A stretch of 9,444 nucleotides of DNA from Desulfobacteraceae bacterium (GCA_028572035.1 JAPVWE010000035.1:1-9444); one strand, 5' to 3'; shown: positions 1 through 7,011, counted from the first letter of the stretch. Notes: generated from the sequence alone by a model not told the origin. Numbers and translations: made by a program.

Positions 1-1350
1 AATCCTATCTTCAATCTGTCTACAGAGGAATTCTACCTCCCTTCTAATGCTCCCGTCAATTCTTATATTCTTTTTGGTTTTCTCGTAATCATACAATATT
101 GTTGAATGGTTTCGTTTGAAAGAACGACCGATAAACTCCAGAGATTTATCCGTGTATCTACGACATAGATAGATAGCTATGCATCTTGGATAGGAAATAA
201 CCTTTTTTCTGCTCTTTGATCTAAGCGCCTCCAAATCGATCTTAAAATATTTGCAGACTATTTTCTGGATATCCTCAACTGTTGCAAGGTGTCTGGCAGG
301 TATTAATTGTTTAACTGTCTCCTTTGCCAAATCCATGTTTATCTCTTTTTTCAGGTAAAAGGAGATGGCCTCAAGGGAGGCAAGAATCCCTTCAAGTTGT
401 CGTACATCCTGGGTTATATTTTCGGCCAAGAAGCAGGCCACATCTTCTGGTAAGGAAACTTTCCGCTCGCGAGCCTTTTGTTTTAAGATCTCGAGCCGGG
501 TATGAAACCCGGGCTTCTCAATGCTTGTCACGACACCAGAGGCAAGCCTGGAGATAAGCATCTTTTTCATGCCCGGAATTTCTTCTAGCGTGAGGGGGCT
601 GGTAAATATAACCTTTTTTTCATCATTAAACAAAGAATCAAGTGTATAGCTGAGTTCAATCTGGGTTTTTTCTTTACCACTGAGGAAATGTACCTCCTCC
701 AAAAGAAGTATATCACACACCCTGCGGTATTTATTCTTAAACTGGTCGATTAGATTATTCTTTAGTGCAAATACCATCTCGTTGGTAAAATCTTCCGTGG
801 TGACATAAAGGACTTTTGCCGTAGGCCTCTTCTGGAGAATTGAGTTACCGATAGCCTGGATTAAATGGCTTTTCCCCAAACCGGTTTTTGCCAGTAGAAA
901 GAGGGACCTGGAAGGGTAACGAGAGTCATCGGCTATTGCCTTGGAAACTAGGTATGCAAATTCATTGCACTCCCCGACTACGAATTTATCAAAGGTAAAT
1001 CGTCCATTTAGATATCTAGCACCCGCCCTAGGTTTTTTTGGCATATTTGGAAGGGTTAACTGTTTTCCATTACCATTCCCCCCAACAGGCAAGAGCTTAG
1101 GTAATTCTCTCCGGGGTAAGACCTTGAGAATCAATTTATGGTCATTAAGACCGGCTTTAGAGAATTGCCTATGAAAGAGGGAAGAATAATTTTCCTGCAC
1201 CCAGTTTCGAGAGAATTTGTTAGGACATCCGAGGGAAATCGTATTTTCACCTGAATCGAGAAGCTGTAATGGTTTTACCCATAAGGAGTAGCTCTTTTCA
1301 TCCATTGCTTCTTTGAGGAGTTCTTTCAGATGATTCCAAACCGTTTCCAT
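1..1350 (-). CDS. dnaA: DnaA-family replication initiator, divergent, 3' end outside window
   Basis: Reverse-strand reading gives 450 uninterrupted codons from ATG (1348-1350) to the window edge, about the usual DnaA length. GAGGG lies just upstream of the start. DnaA is an ATP-dependent initiator that binds DnaA boxes and melts the origin. Domain I (about 1-85) has the family-like YSLWVKPLQ. The linker is short. Domain III (about 113-330) opens with FTFDKFVVGECNEFA and includes Walker A (154-161), Walker B (213-219), sensor I (TS, 250-251), the box VII arginine (R268) and sensor II (DVRQLEG, R317). Domain IV (about 355-450) has SKSRKK and the helix-turn-helix. Oddities are Walker A reading AKTGLGKS where DnaA normally has GGVGLGKT, Walker B acidic pair EE instead of DD, and RNHSTI in place of the RDHTTV signature. 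Family assignment is firm. Whether this is the main DnaA or a paralogue cannot be decided here. Confidence 0.9.
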   Translation of the reverse strand, partial: METVWNHLKELLKEAMDEKSYSLWVKPLQLLDSGENTISLGCPNKFSRNWVQENYSSLFHRQFSKAGLNDHKLILKVLPRRELPKLLPVGGNGNGKQLTLPNMPKKPRAGARYLNGRFTFDKFVVGECNEFAYLVSKAIADDSRYPSRSLFLLAKTGLGKSHLIQAIGNSILQKRPTAKVLYVTTEDFTNEMVFALKNNLIDQFKNKYRRVCDILLLEEVHFLSGKEKTQIELSYTLDSLFNDEKKVIFTSPLTLEEIPGMKKMLISRLASGVVTSIEKPGFHTRLEILKQKARERKVSLPEDVACFLAENITQDVRQLEGILASLEAISFYLKKEINMDLAKETVKQLIPARHLATVEDIQKIVCKYFKIDLEALRSKSRKKVISYPRCIAIYLCRRYTDKSLEFIGRSFKRNHSTILYDYEKTKKNIRIDGSIRREVEFLCRQIEDRI

Positions 1351-1399
1351 ATCGTACCCTCAATCTTGGCAGGTGTTTATATTTTAAGAGGTTCTATGT

Positions 1400-1428
1400 T
1401 CTTTAAGAAAAATAGATATAGTTGTCAA
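1400..1428 (-). promoter_or_regulatory. Putative promoter of the dnaA-like gene
   Basis: On the reverse strand a perfect TTGACA (1423-1428) stands 17 bases from a weak -10, TAAAGA (1400-1405). The predicted transcript start would be about 40 bases before the ATG at 1350. A DnaA-box-like sequence (1438-1446) lies just upstream of the -35, so autoregulation by DnaA is conceivable. The -10 matches the consensus at only three of six positions. Confidence 0.4.
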
Positions 1429-1611
1429 AGACGATTATGTGGGAAAATATCTTAGCCATGCTTGAGATTTTCAACATAAGTAATATATTGATTTAATGGA
1501 AACATTACCATGCAGTCATTTGAAATCCTTACTGGGTATGGAAAATACATATCATAAAAAATTATCATTGAATTCAGCCACTTTTGTTTTTATTTGACAA
1601 CAGGGGCGATT

Positions 1612-1620
1612 TTATCCACA
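1612..1620 (+). promoter_or_regulatory. DnaA box, exact TTATCCACA
   Basis: An exact copy of the high-affinity DnaA-box sequence TTATCCACA. It lies about 260 bases upstream of the dnaA-like start codon and about 220 bases before the T-rich tract. Confidence 0.7.
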
Positions 1621-1834
1621 TTGCCAAACTCTGATTTTCTTCAAAAAACGCTCTTTTTTAAAGTCTTTCGTTTTTTTCCGTTACATTTTTTCCTTTTACA
1701 AAGGCAAGGATCAATGGTTATATAGTGGGCAAGAATTTTGCTTATCTTTGGATAATCGCACTGGGAGAAGCTGAGCTGGAACAAGAAATCCTTTTTTCTT
1801 GAAGGAAGGGGAGAGAAAAGTTTTTTTGAGTGGC

Positions 1835-1873
1835 TTTTTTTATTTTATTTTTTTTTATTTTTTTTTATTTTTT
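1835..1873 (+). repeat. Phased T-tract, candidate unwinding or bent-DNA element
   Basis: Thirty-nine consecutive bases with no G or C: 35 T and four A. Adenines at 1847, 1857 and 1867 are spaced exactly 10 bases apart, giving nine-T runs in phase with the helical repeat. The tract is flanked on the left by a purine run (1801-1820). Such phased A/T tracts are known to bend DNA, and AT-rich tracts beside DnaA boxes often serve as unwinding elements. The function here is inferred. Confidence 0.55.
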
Positions 1874-1893
1874 GCGATATTTTTCAAAAAAAG

Positions 1894-1902
1894 TTTTGCA
1901 CA
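1894..1902 (+). promoter_or_regulatory. DnaA box, consensus TTTTGCACA
   Basis: TTTTGCACA fits the degenerate DnaA-box consensus TTWTNCACA at every position. It starts 21 bases after the end of the T-rich tract, the box-next-to-AT-rich arrangement seen in many origins. It also lies just upstream of the rightward promoter at 1931. Confidence 0.55.
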
Positions 1903-1930
1903 CCCATTGCATCCTTTCATCTCTGGATAG

Positions 1931-1959
1931 TTGACATTCACTGTGGGAGATTTCATAAT
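1931..1959 (+). promoter_or_regulatory. Strong sigma-70-like promoter for the MoxR operon
   Basis: A perfect -35 TTGACA (1931-1936), a 17-base spacer and CATAAT (1954-1959), five of six matches to TATAAT. Transcription would begin near 1966 and run into the MoxR gene through a leader of about 190 bases. With the promoter at 1400-1428 this makes the intergenic region divergently transcribed. The DnaA box at 1894-1902 is only about 30 bases upstream of the -35. Confidence 0.6.
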
Positions 1960-1966
1960 AACCACT

Positions 1967-2134
1967 ATGACGGGAAGATATGGAAAATATGGTGAAATAA
2001 AAAGGTTTGAGAGGTTGCGGAAAAGCAGAAGAGACTTGTCTTGTGGCCAAGGAAGACCTCGTTTCCTAAAAAGTGGCACCGGAAAAGTAAGGCCATCAAG
2101 GAAACGCTTTCGTCACCGAAGCCTGAAGGATTAA
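1967..2134 (+). CDS. Possible small very basic protein in the operon leader
   Basis: A 55-codon frame begins at the ATG at 1967 and reads MTGRYGKYGEIKRFERLRKS, then a Lys/Arg-rich tail. There is no Shine-Dalgarno at a useful distance, since the nearest GGGAG is about 17 bases upstream. The promoter at 1931-1959 would start transcription almost exactly at this ATG, so a leaderless message is possible. The N-terminal half looks protein-like and helix-forming, and the C-terminal half is low-complexity basic. I recognise no family. It may equally be a chance frame in the 5' leader of the MoxR gene. Confidence 0.25.
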   Translation: MTGRYGKYGEIKRFERLRKSRRDLSCGQGRPRFLKSGTGKVRPSRKRFRHRSLKD

Positions 2135-2154
2135 AGCGGAGGGATTGGTTAATC

Positions 2155-3036
2155 ATGGAGACCGTAACTATAGATGGCGTAACCTTGTATCTAAGTCAGG
2201 CAGATGAGTTACCAATGGATTGGGTCGGCCAGGAGGAGTTAGTAACCCAGATCATGGCAGCATGGTTGGTAATGGGTGCTGGTGATTTCCCCCTGAATCC
2301 GCGCCTGATAGGAAAGCCTGGAGTGGGAAAGACTACCCTGGCCTATTATGCTGGCAAACGGCTCAATCGGCCTGTCTATCTCTTTCAGGCCACGATAGAT
2401 ACGAGGCCGGAGGATCTCGTTGTTACTCCGGTTATTAGCGACCAGGGAAAGATAAAATATATGGCTAGCTCGATTGTTACTGCCATGATCAAGGGGGGAG
2501 TAGCGGTTATTGATGAGGGAAACAGGATGAGTGAGAAGAGTTGGGCATCCTTAGCACCCTTGATGGATAACCGGCGCTATGTGGAGTCAATTGTGGCTGG
2601 TATAAAGATTCAGGCCCACCCTGATTTTCGGCTCTGTACCACTATGAACGATGACGCCAGCACCTTTGATCTTCCGGAATATATACATTCAAGGCTTCAG
2701 CCTCAGATTTTCATTGATTTTCCTGACAGGGAGGAAGAGAGATTGATCCTGTCTGCCAACCTTCCATATGCCGATGACAAGATCGTGGACTATGTAGTTA
2801 ATTTTCTTCAGGTAGCCCATGAGGCGCAGGAGAGATATACGGTCAGAGACGGAATTAATATTGCCAGATATGCCCTGAAAAGACTGCATATTGATATCTC
2901 TAAGCAAGGTAAGGGGATGGCAAAAGAAAGGATCTTGGTAGCACTCGAAGAAGCGGCCTCCATGATTCTGGATGATGCTGCCGCTGGATATTTTGCTACT
3001 ATCATAGAAACCCATGGAGACAGAAGAACTATTTGA
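2155..3036 (+). CDS. MoxR-type AAA+ ATPase
   Basis: A 293-residue single-domain AAA+ ATPase of the MoxR/YifB-like branch, which remodels or activates partner proteins using ATP. Visible motifs are Walker A GKPGVGKT (53-60), Walker B VAVIDE (116-121), sensor I asparagine in CTTMN (N165) and an arginine-finger-like SRLQP (R180). An alpha-helical lid-like segment (about 195-290) follows. I chose ATG 2155 because GGAGGG (2138-2143) lies 11 bases upstream and the protein then starts close to the ATPase core. The frame is open further upstream to a TTG at 2041, but that extension is basic and non-conserved in appearance. The stop overlaps the next gene by 23 bases, so the two are probably translationally coupled. 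MoxR genes usually neighbour a vWA-domain gene, and none is visible here. Confidence 0.88.
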   Translation: METVTIDGVTLYLSQADELPMDWVGQEELVTQIMAAWLVMGAGDFPLNPRLIGKPGVGKTTLAYYAGKRLNRPVYLFQATIDTRPEDLVVTPVISDQGKIKYMASSIVTAMIKGGVAVIDEGNRMSEKSWASLAPLMDNRRYVESIVAGIKIQAHPDFRLCTTMNDDASTFDLPEYIHSRLQPQIFIDFPDREEERLILSANLPYADDKIVDYVVNFLQVAHEAQERYTVRDGINIARYALKRLHIDISKQGKGMAKERILVALEEAASMILDDAAAGYFATIIETHGDRRTI

Positions 3037-4834
3037 ATGGGGAAATGTCAGGCTTGTTCCTGTTGTCCACAACAGGGTCGAGTTTGCCCTTGAGGTCAGA
3101 CGTCAGTTTGCTTCCTTTGAGCCAGACATTGTGGCGATTGAATATCCTCCAACCATTGGCGAGAAGATAGTACAGGGGATTAAGAGGCTACCGCACCTTT
3201 CCGTCGTTTACTATGAGGAAGATGATCACACCTTTATCTACCTTCCCTTGGAGCCAACGGACGGGCAGGTAGAGGCAGCTCGATTGGCCCTATCGAAAAA
3301 CCTACCCATCCATTTCATAGACAGGGATACAGAGGGATACCCTATTGACAGGACACCTATGCCAGATCCCTACTCGATTAACAGGATAGGGTACTGGCGT
3401 TATTGTCATAGCTATCTTAAGACTTACCCAGAAGGTCTCCGCAGCCCTCAGGATCAATTGAGGGAGAGGACCATGGCCTACCATCTTCAGCAACTGGATA
3501 GAGAAGGAAAGAGGATTCTGTTTGTAGGTGGCCTGGCCCATCTTCCAGGTCTCTTGCACTATCTTGATAAGCCCCAGGTACAGGTCATAGGCAGGAAGAG
3601 TAGAGATGGTGTTATGCTTGCCCATTTACACAGGGAATCATCCAGGGAAATCATGACAGAGATCCCCTTTTTTGCTGCTCTCTATGAGAGATTTAGGGGT
3701 GACTCCACTATGGCTGAACCGGATAGATTGAAGGCCATTGATCAGTTGATAGATAGGGCAAGCAGAAATCATCTGAAGAAAAACAAAGAAGAGGTGACTG
3801 TAAGCCAGCTTAGGATTCTTAACAGATTTGTTTTAAACTATGCCCTCTTGAGCGGTTTTTTAGCACCCGATTTATACCAGATCCTCGTAGCTGCCAGAGG
3901 AGCAGTGGATGATAACTTTGCATACGAGGTCTGGGATGTGGCAACAGAGTATCCCTGGCAGATGGACTCCCCTGGATTGCCGGTTCTTCGCCTGAGGGGT
4001 GAAGACCTCTTCCTTGATCAGAAAAGAATTAGATTTCATAGGCATTTCAAAAGCTTACGCAGAAGGCTCGTACCTGTACCTATAAAGGGGAGGCAAAAAG
4101 AGAAGTTCCCGGGAGAGTGGAAAAGGGGATTCAAAGGTTTCTCCATCTGCTCATACCAGCCAGAGGATATCGTAATTGAGGGATTCGGGGATTATCTAAA
4201 AAAGAGGGCCATCAAAGAGAAGTCAGAGGAGCAGAGCAGGATTGTTCCCTTTGTCAGCTCGATGATGGACGGAATTGATATCAGAGAGACACTGAGGAAT
4301 TGGCAGGAGGGGAAGATATATGTAAGGGAAAATATCCCCCTGAAGGGAAAGGTGGGATCTGTGGTGGTTATCTTTGACCCGGATCTGCCTGATCCAGAAG
4401 GCCAGGAGGAGTTCCCCTGGCGGGTTACATGGTTGGGTGAGCACAATCAGGAATCAGATATGGCCTTTTACAGTACCCCGGCAGGTGAGGTAGTTATTGG
4501 GCCCGGAATATCCAGGTGTCAGTATGGCGGATTCATGCTTACCTTCCCTCCTCTGAGGGTGTATGACATCTGGAAGGATTCGTTCTTTGATTTTGCAGGG
4601 AACAAGCCAGAGAGGCTTCTCCTTGCCGCCCTTGATTATTCCCTTGAAAGGCATGTTGCTTATGTGGCTTCCACTCCCCCATCCTCCCTCTGTACATCAT
4701 TTGCCTCCAGGATGAGAAAAAAGATAATCTACCTTCCCATAGGCATGTTTTCACCTATTACCCTTAAGAAAATGAGACAATTCCATGTACTGGATGGCCA
4801 TCCAGTTAGGCAGTATGCACCCGGGTATATATGA
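3014..4834 (+). CDS. TraB/ChaN-like N-terminal domain protein with unknown C-terminal region
   Basis: A 606-residue protein without signal peptide or evident membrane segment, so probably cytoplasmic. Residues about 10-200 resemble the TraB/ChaN-like fold. The hallmarks are VVHN with H19 after the first strand, PDIVAIEYPP with E43, an ERTMA motif (151-155) and GGLAHLPGL (172-180, H176) matching the family's late glycine-histidine motif. Members are suspected metal-dependent hydrolases or peptidases. The middle (about 235-315) is helical and carries the acidic, aromatic AARGAVDDNFAYEVWD (293-308). The C-terminal part (about 410-606) is mixed strand and helix with no motif I can name, and it has no vWA metal site. 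The ATG overlaps the end of the MoxR gene by 23 bases and lacks a clear ribosome site, implying coupling. It is likely the substrate or effector partner of that ATPase. The precise family is uncertain. Confidence 0.65.
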   Translation: METEELFEWGNVRLVPVVHNRVEFALEVRRQFASFEPDIVAIEYPPTIGEKIVQGIKRLPHLSVVYYEEDDHTFIYLPLEPTDGQVEAARLALSKNLPIHFIDRDTEGYPIDRTPMPDPYSINRIGYWRYCHSYLKTYPEGLRSPQDQLRERTMAYHLQQLDREGKRILFVGGLAHLPGLLHYLDKPQVQVIGRKSRDGVMLAHLHRESSREIMTEIPFFAALYERFRGDSTMAEPDRLKAIDQLIDRASRNHLKKNKEEVTVSQLRILNRFVLNYALLSGFLAPDLYQILVAARGAVDDNFAYEVWDVATEYPWQMDSPGLPVLRLRGEDLFLDQKRIRFHRHFKSLRRRLVPVPIKGRQKEKFPGEWKRGFKGFSICSYQPEDIVIEGFGDYLKKRAIKEKSEEQSRIVPFVSSMMDGIDIRETLRNWQEGKIYVRENIPLKGKVGSVVVIFDPDLPDPEGQEEFPWRVTWLGEHNQESDMAFYSTPAGEVVIGPGISRCQYGGFMLTFPPLRVYDIWKDSFFDFAGNKPERLLLAALDYSLERHVAYVASTPPSSLCTSFASRMRKKIIYLPIGMFSPITLKKMRQFHVLDGHPVRQYAPGYI

Positions 4835-4859
4835 AGGAAGTGTAAAGTGCCTAAAGTGA

Positions 4860-5015
4860 GCTAAATTTATAACTGAACCCAGTCGCATGGCAGGTGCCAG
4901 GGAGTTAGGTATTGGTAGACAGACCCTGTAGAGGAGAATGAAGCGCCTTAATATTCAGCTACCAAAGGAAGATGGCAGGTCTTCCAAATCAAAGAATAAT
5001 AGATTTAGTGTCTAA
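4860..5015 (+). pseudogene. Remnant of a Fis-type (HTH_8) response-regulator C-terminus
   Basis: One frame reads ITEPSRMAGARELGIGRQTL, then TAG (4929-4931), then RRMKRLNIQ. This aligns by eye with the Fis-like helix-turn-helix that ends NtrC-type sigma-54 activators, typically AARxLGISRxTLYRKLKxL. The TAG sits where the family usually has an aromatic residue and could come from TGG by one change. No AAA+ or receiver domain precedes it, because the gene upstream ends at 4834. The frame begins directly after a TGA (4857-4859) and closes with TAA (5013-5015). I read it as a decayed gene fragment. An alternative is a chance resemblance over about 30 residues. Confidence 0.55.
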
Positions 5016-5403
5016 CCAGGGGTTTGCCCAAAGACACCTTGAAGGATACATCAACCATGTTTACCTGCAGACCTTGTGCACAGAGAAAGGCAAGTTGCGT
5101 CACCTTTGGGTTTTGCCAATCCAACCTTCTTTGGATATGATGGTAATATTACAACTATTTGAATATTTATGATATTGGCAAGATATCAAAGATTTCCAAT
5201 TAATGATTATTAACCATTAGATGGTTAACACCCAAGACAGCTGATTCTAGGAAAGAATAATGAAAAGACTCAAGTGCAGATTTGAGATCTTCATTAATAT
5301 CAGATTTACAAATTCATTGACATCTACCTCCATGCCTTGATAGAGATACATGCTTTTCAAAAGAGATATAAATATACCCTCTGAAAAAGACAAACTTCCT
5401 TAA
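5016..5403. other. Gene-free AT-rich spacer before the transporter
   Basis: No convincing coding frame is present. The 66-codon frame at 4972-5172 overlaps the HTH remnant in another frame and has no ribosome site or family resemblance. The stretch holds the palindrome at 5210-5228. It also has a TTGACA (5317-5322) followed 18 bases later by only a poor -10 (TAGAGA). The likely role is the upstream region of the transporter gene. Confidence 0.5.
5210..5228. repeat. Perfect palindrome, possible operator
   Basis: TTAACCAT and its exact reverse complement ATGGTTAA are separated by three bases (TAG). There is no downstream T-run, so it is not an intrinsic terminator. The symmetry and 11-base centre-to-centre spacing of the arms suit binding by a dimeric regulator. 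It lies about 175 bases before the transporter start. No regulator can be named. Confidence 0.4.
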
Positions 5404-6309
5404 ATGCTTAATAAAGATACTGTTTCGCCTTCTCCAAGAAACCCACTACATGGAATCCGTTTTATGATCTTTATGACCGTCTGCTTTTCTTCTTTGGATG
5501 CCTCAGCCAAGTATATAAGCAGTGAACTTCCGTTGTTTATGGTGCTATGGGGACGTTATGTTTTCCATTTTCTCTTTGTTACCCTTTTCTTTTTACGAGG
5601 TGCACCCAGAGATATCATTTACACACAAAGAATAAAACTGCAGATATTTCGCTCAATTCTGATATTTGGCGCGGGAGTTACATTCTGGAGAGCGTTGATG
5701 TTCCTGCCACTGGCGGATTGCGTGGTAATTGCATTTGCCTCACCCTTATTGGTAACGGCACTCTCGGTTCCACTTTTAGGCGAACGCGTCGGCATACATC
5801 GTTGGGGGGCTGTAATATTTGGACTTTTTGGCGTCATGTTCGTCATACGTCCCGGAATGCGAATCGTTCATTGGGCGTCAATACTGCCACTAATTGCAGC
5901 GCTTTTTTACGCAAATTTCCAAATTACAACTCGTATTCTTGGCCGGATAGACGATGCATTAACGAGCCTGTTCTATACTAGTGTAGGCGGGTTGATCCTT
6001 TCCAGCATTGCCGTTTTGTTTGTCTGGATATCACCATCGCTTGAACAATGGCTAATCTTAGTGTGGTTAGGATTTCTTGGAGCCGCGGGCCATTACTTCA
6101 TGATTAAGGCCTTTGAACTTGCACCGGTGTCTTTGTTGGCGCCATTTGATTATACTGCACTCATATGGGCGACGCTTCTGGGCTTTGCTCTATTCGGGGA
6201 CCTGCCAGATGCCTGGACCATCATGGGTGCCATTATTATTATCTCAAGCGGACTCTATATCATAAAGCGTGAAAGGCGCTTAGTTGCCGCTCAATCCTTC
6301 TCAAAATAA
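5404..6309 (+). CDS. EamA/DMT-superfamily transporter
   Basis: A 301-residue inner-membrane protein with about ten hydrophobic segments (roughly 17-37, 44-64, 82-101, 104-125, 133-149, 155-175, 187-208, 216-235, 242-263 and 270-287). This is the two-repeat EamA arrangement. Typical signatures are the first-repeat ending ASPLLVTALSVPLLGERVG (112-130) with the following GLFGVMFVIRPG, and the second-repeat equivalent LLAPFDYTALIWATLLG (244-260). DMT members move small metabolites such as amino acids, their derivatives or nucleotide sugars, and the substrate cannot be read from sequence. The ATG at 5404 gives the usual short cytoplasmic lead ending in NPLHGI before the first helix. No Shine-Dalgarno is visible there, and ATG 5464 is an alternative within the first helix. 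It stands alone with long spacers on both sides, so it is probably a single-gene unit. Confidence 0.85.
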   Translation: MLNKDTVSPSPRNPLHGIRFMIFMTVCFSSLDASAKYISSELPLFMVLWGRYVFHFLFVTLFFLRGAPRDIIYTQRIKLQIFRSILIFGAGVTFWRALMFLPLADCVVIAFASPLLVTALSVPLLGERVGIHRWGAVIFGLFGVMFVIRPGMRIVHWASILPLIAALFYANFQITTRILGRIDDALTSLFYTSVGGLILSSIAVLFVWISPSLEQWLILVWLGFLGAAGHYFMIKAFELAPVSLLAPFDYTALIWATLLGFALFGDLPDAWTIMGAIIIISSGLYIIKRERRLVAAQSFSK

Positions 6310-7011
6310 ACATAGAGGCGGGAATAAGGGGATATTTGTGAGGAAACTTCTAGTGGATAAGTATTGAAAAATGGAGAATTCCATAACCTTGCAAATTCAT
6401 AGACACAATTATCAAATTAACAACTCGACAACCTTACTATAGTCTTAATACACGCCGTTGCTCTCAGCATTATCTCACCCTGCGGTATCTGCTATGTACC
6501 TGCAATTTGCGACCCTCCACAAACATTTTGATACGACTTTCATATCTTCAGCTGCATTGATCACTATCTTTCAGTTGGTGTAGGTGGTTATGGCCTGATT
6601 TTGCTTACCCATTTCTGCTCAAAGCTGACCTGGGGGAAAACAACTCCTTGACGTTGACAAACAAAAGTAAATATGCAGAGTGTGGACCCGAATTCCTTGT
6701 TTATTTCAAGATTAAATCTCCGATCCCTTTAGACTATTCTGTCTATTTCAGTTAGTATTCAACGAGTCCGTGAAACGCCTCTAAGATTCAAGACTCAACC
6801 GGTATCCTTAGGTCTTTCGGGCCTTGATTTCTTTCCTTTGATAACAAGATACTGTGATACTAGGCAAGATGGAAGAGATGCAAGATATTGATATGAAAGC
6901 ATGAAAAAAGACAAGGCCTCTCTTGACCCTGCCTTCTTTGGGCTCTCTTGTACCTGGAATTGGTTGACGCTCAGCCCTGACCCGACACCAGTTGTTCGAA
7001 GAGGGGCTCAA
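6310..7011. other. About 700 bases without a supported gene
   Basis: All frames on both strands are broken by frequent stops, and nothing carries a ribosome site plus a recognisable family. The 67-codon reverse frame at 6808-7011 has no domain and a composition unlike the real neighbours. A short reverse open piece (6478-6570) reads protein-like but is bounded by stops. The only structural element I can offer is the weak terminator at 6903-6926. The region may be decayed former coding DNA. Confidence 0.5.
6903..6926 (-). terminator. Weak intrinsic terminator for the DUF2284 gene
   Basis: On the reverse strand CAAG, six bases and CTTG form a short stem that is followed by TCTTTTTT. It lies about 86 bases beyond the stop codon of the leftward gene. 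The stem is only four pairs, so the call is tentative. Confidence 0.3.

Larger units (their letters stand above)
1438..1930. other. Candidate replication origin (oriC-like intergenic region)
   Basis: This is the gene-free stretch between the leftward dnaA-like gene and the rightward MoxR operon. It contains two exact matches to the DnaA-box consensus TTWTNCACA (1612-1620 and 1894-1902). Two one-mismatch sites lie on the reverse strand: TTATCCAAA (1747-1755) and TTTCCCACA (1438-1446). An extremely AT-rich tract (1835-1873) sits between boxes and could act as an unwinding element. A 20-base purine run (1801-1820) precedes it. Origins next to dnaA with boxes plus an AT-rich element are common in bacteria. 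Calling this one an origin is inference, because the boxes are few and the DnaA is atypical. Confidence 0.5.

Noticed and set aside
324..557. Forward open frame inside the dnaA-like gene, and a similar one at 941-1174
   Set aside because: Both are antisense to a 450-codon frame with clear DnaA domain order. They have no ribosome site or family resemblance.
2041..2154. Upstream TTG extension of the MoxR gene
   Set aside because: No Shine-Dalgarno at the TTG, basic low-complexity translation, and a good GGAGGG in front of ATG 2155.
3063..3071. TTGTCCACA, a one-mismatch DnaA box
   Set aside because: It lies inside the TraB-like coding sequence, isolated from the other boxes. A single degenerate site is expected by chance.
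2689..3072. Reverse frames 2689-3072, 2808-3005 and 3302-3625, and several at 4192-4754
   Set aside because: Shadows of the MoxR and TraB-like genes, with no independent evidence of coding.
4972..5172. 66-codon forward frame
   Set aside because: No ribosome site and no family resemblance. It overlaps the HTH remnant in a different frame.
5547..5981. 144-codon forward frame and reverse frame 5619-5846
   Set aside because: Out-of-frame shadows of the EamA transporter, whose membrane-segment pattern is clear.
6478..6570. Short reverse-strand open piece reading KIVINAAEDMKVVSKCLW onward
   Set aside because: Only about 31 codons between stops with no start or ribosome site. It may be decayed coding DNA but cannot be assigned.
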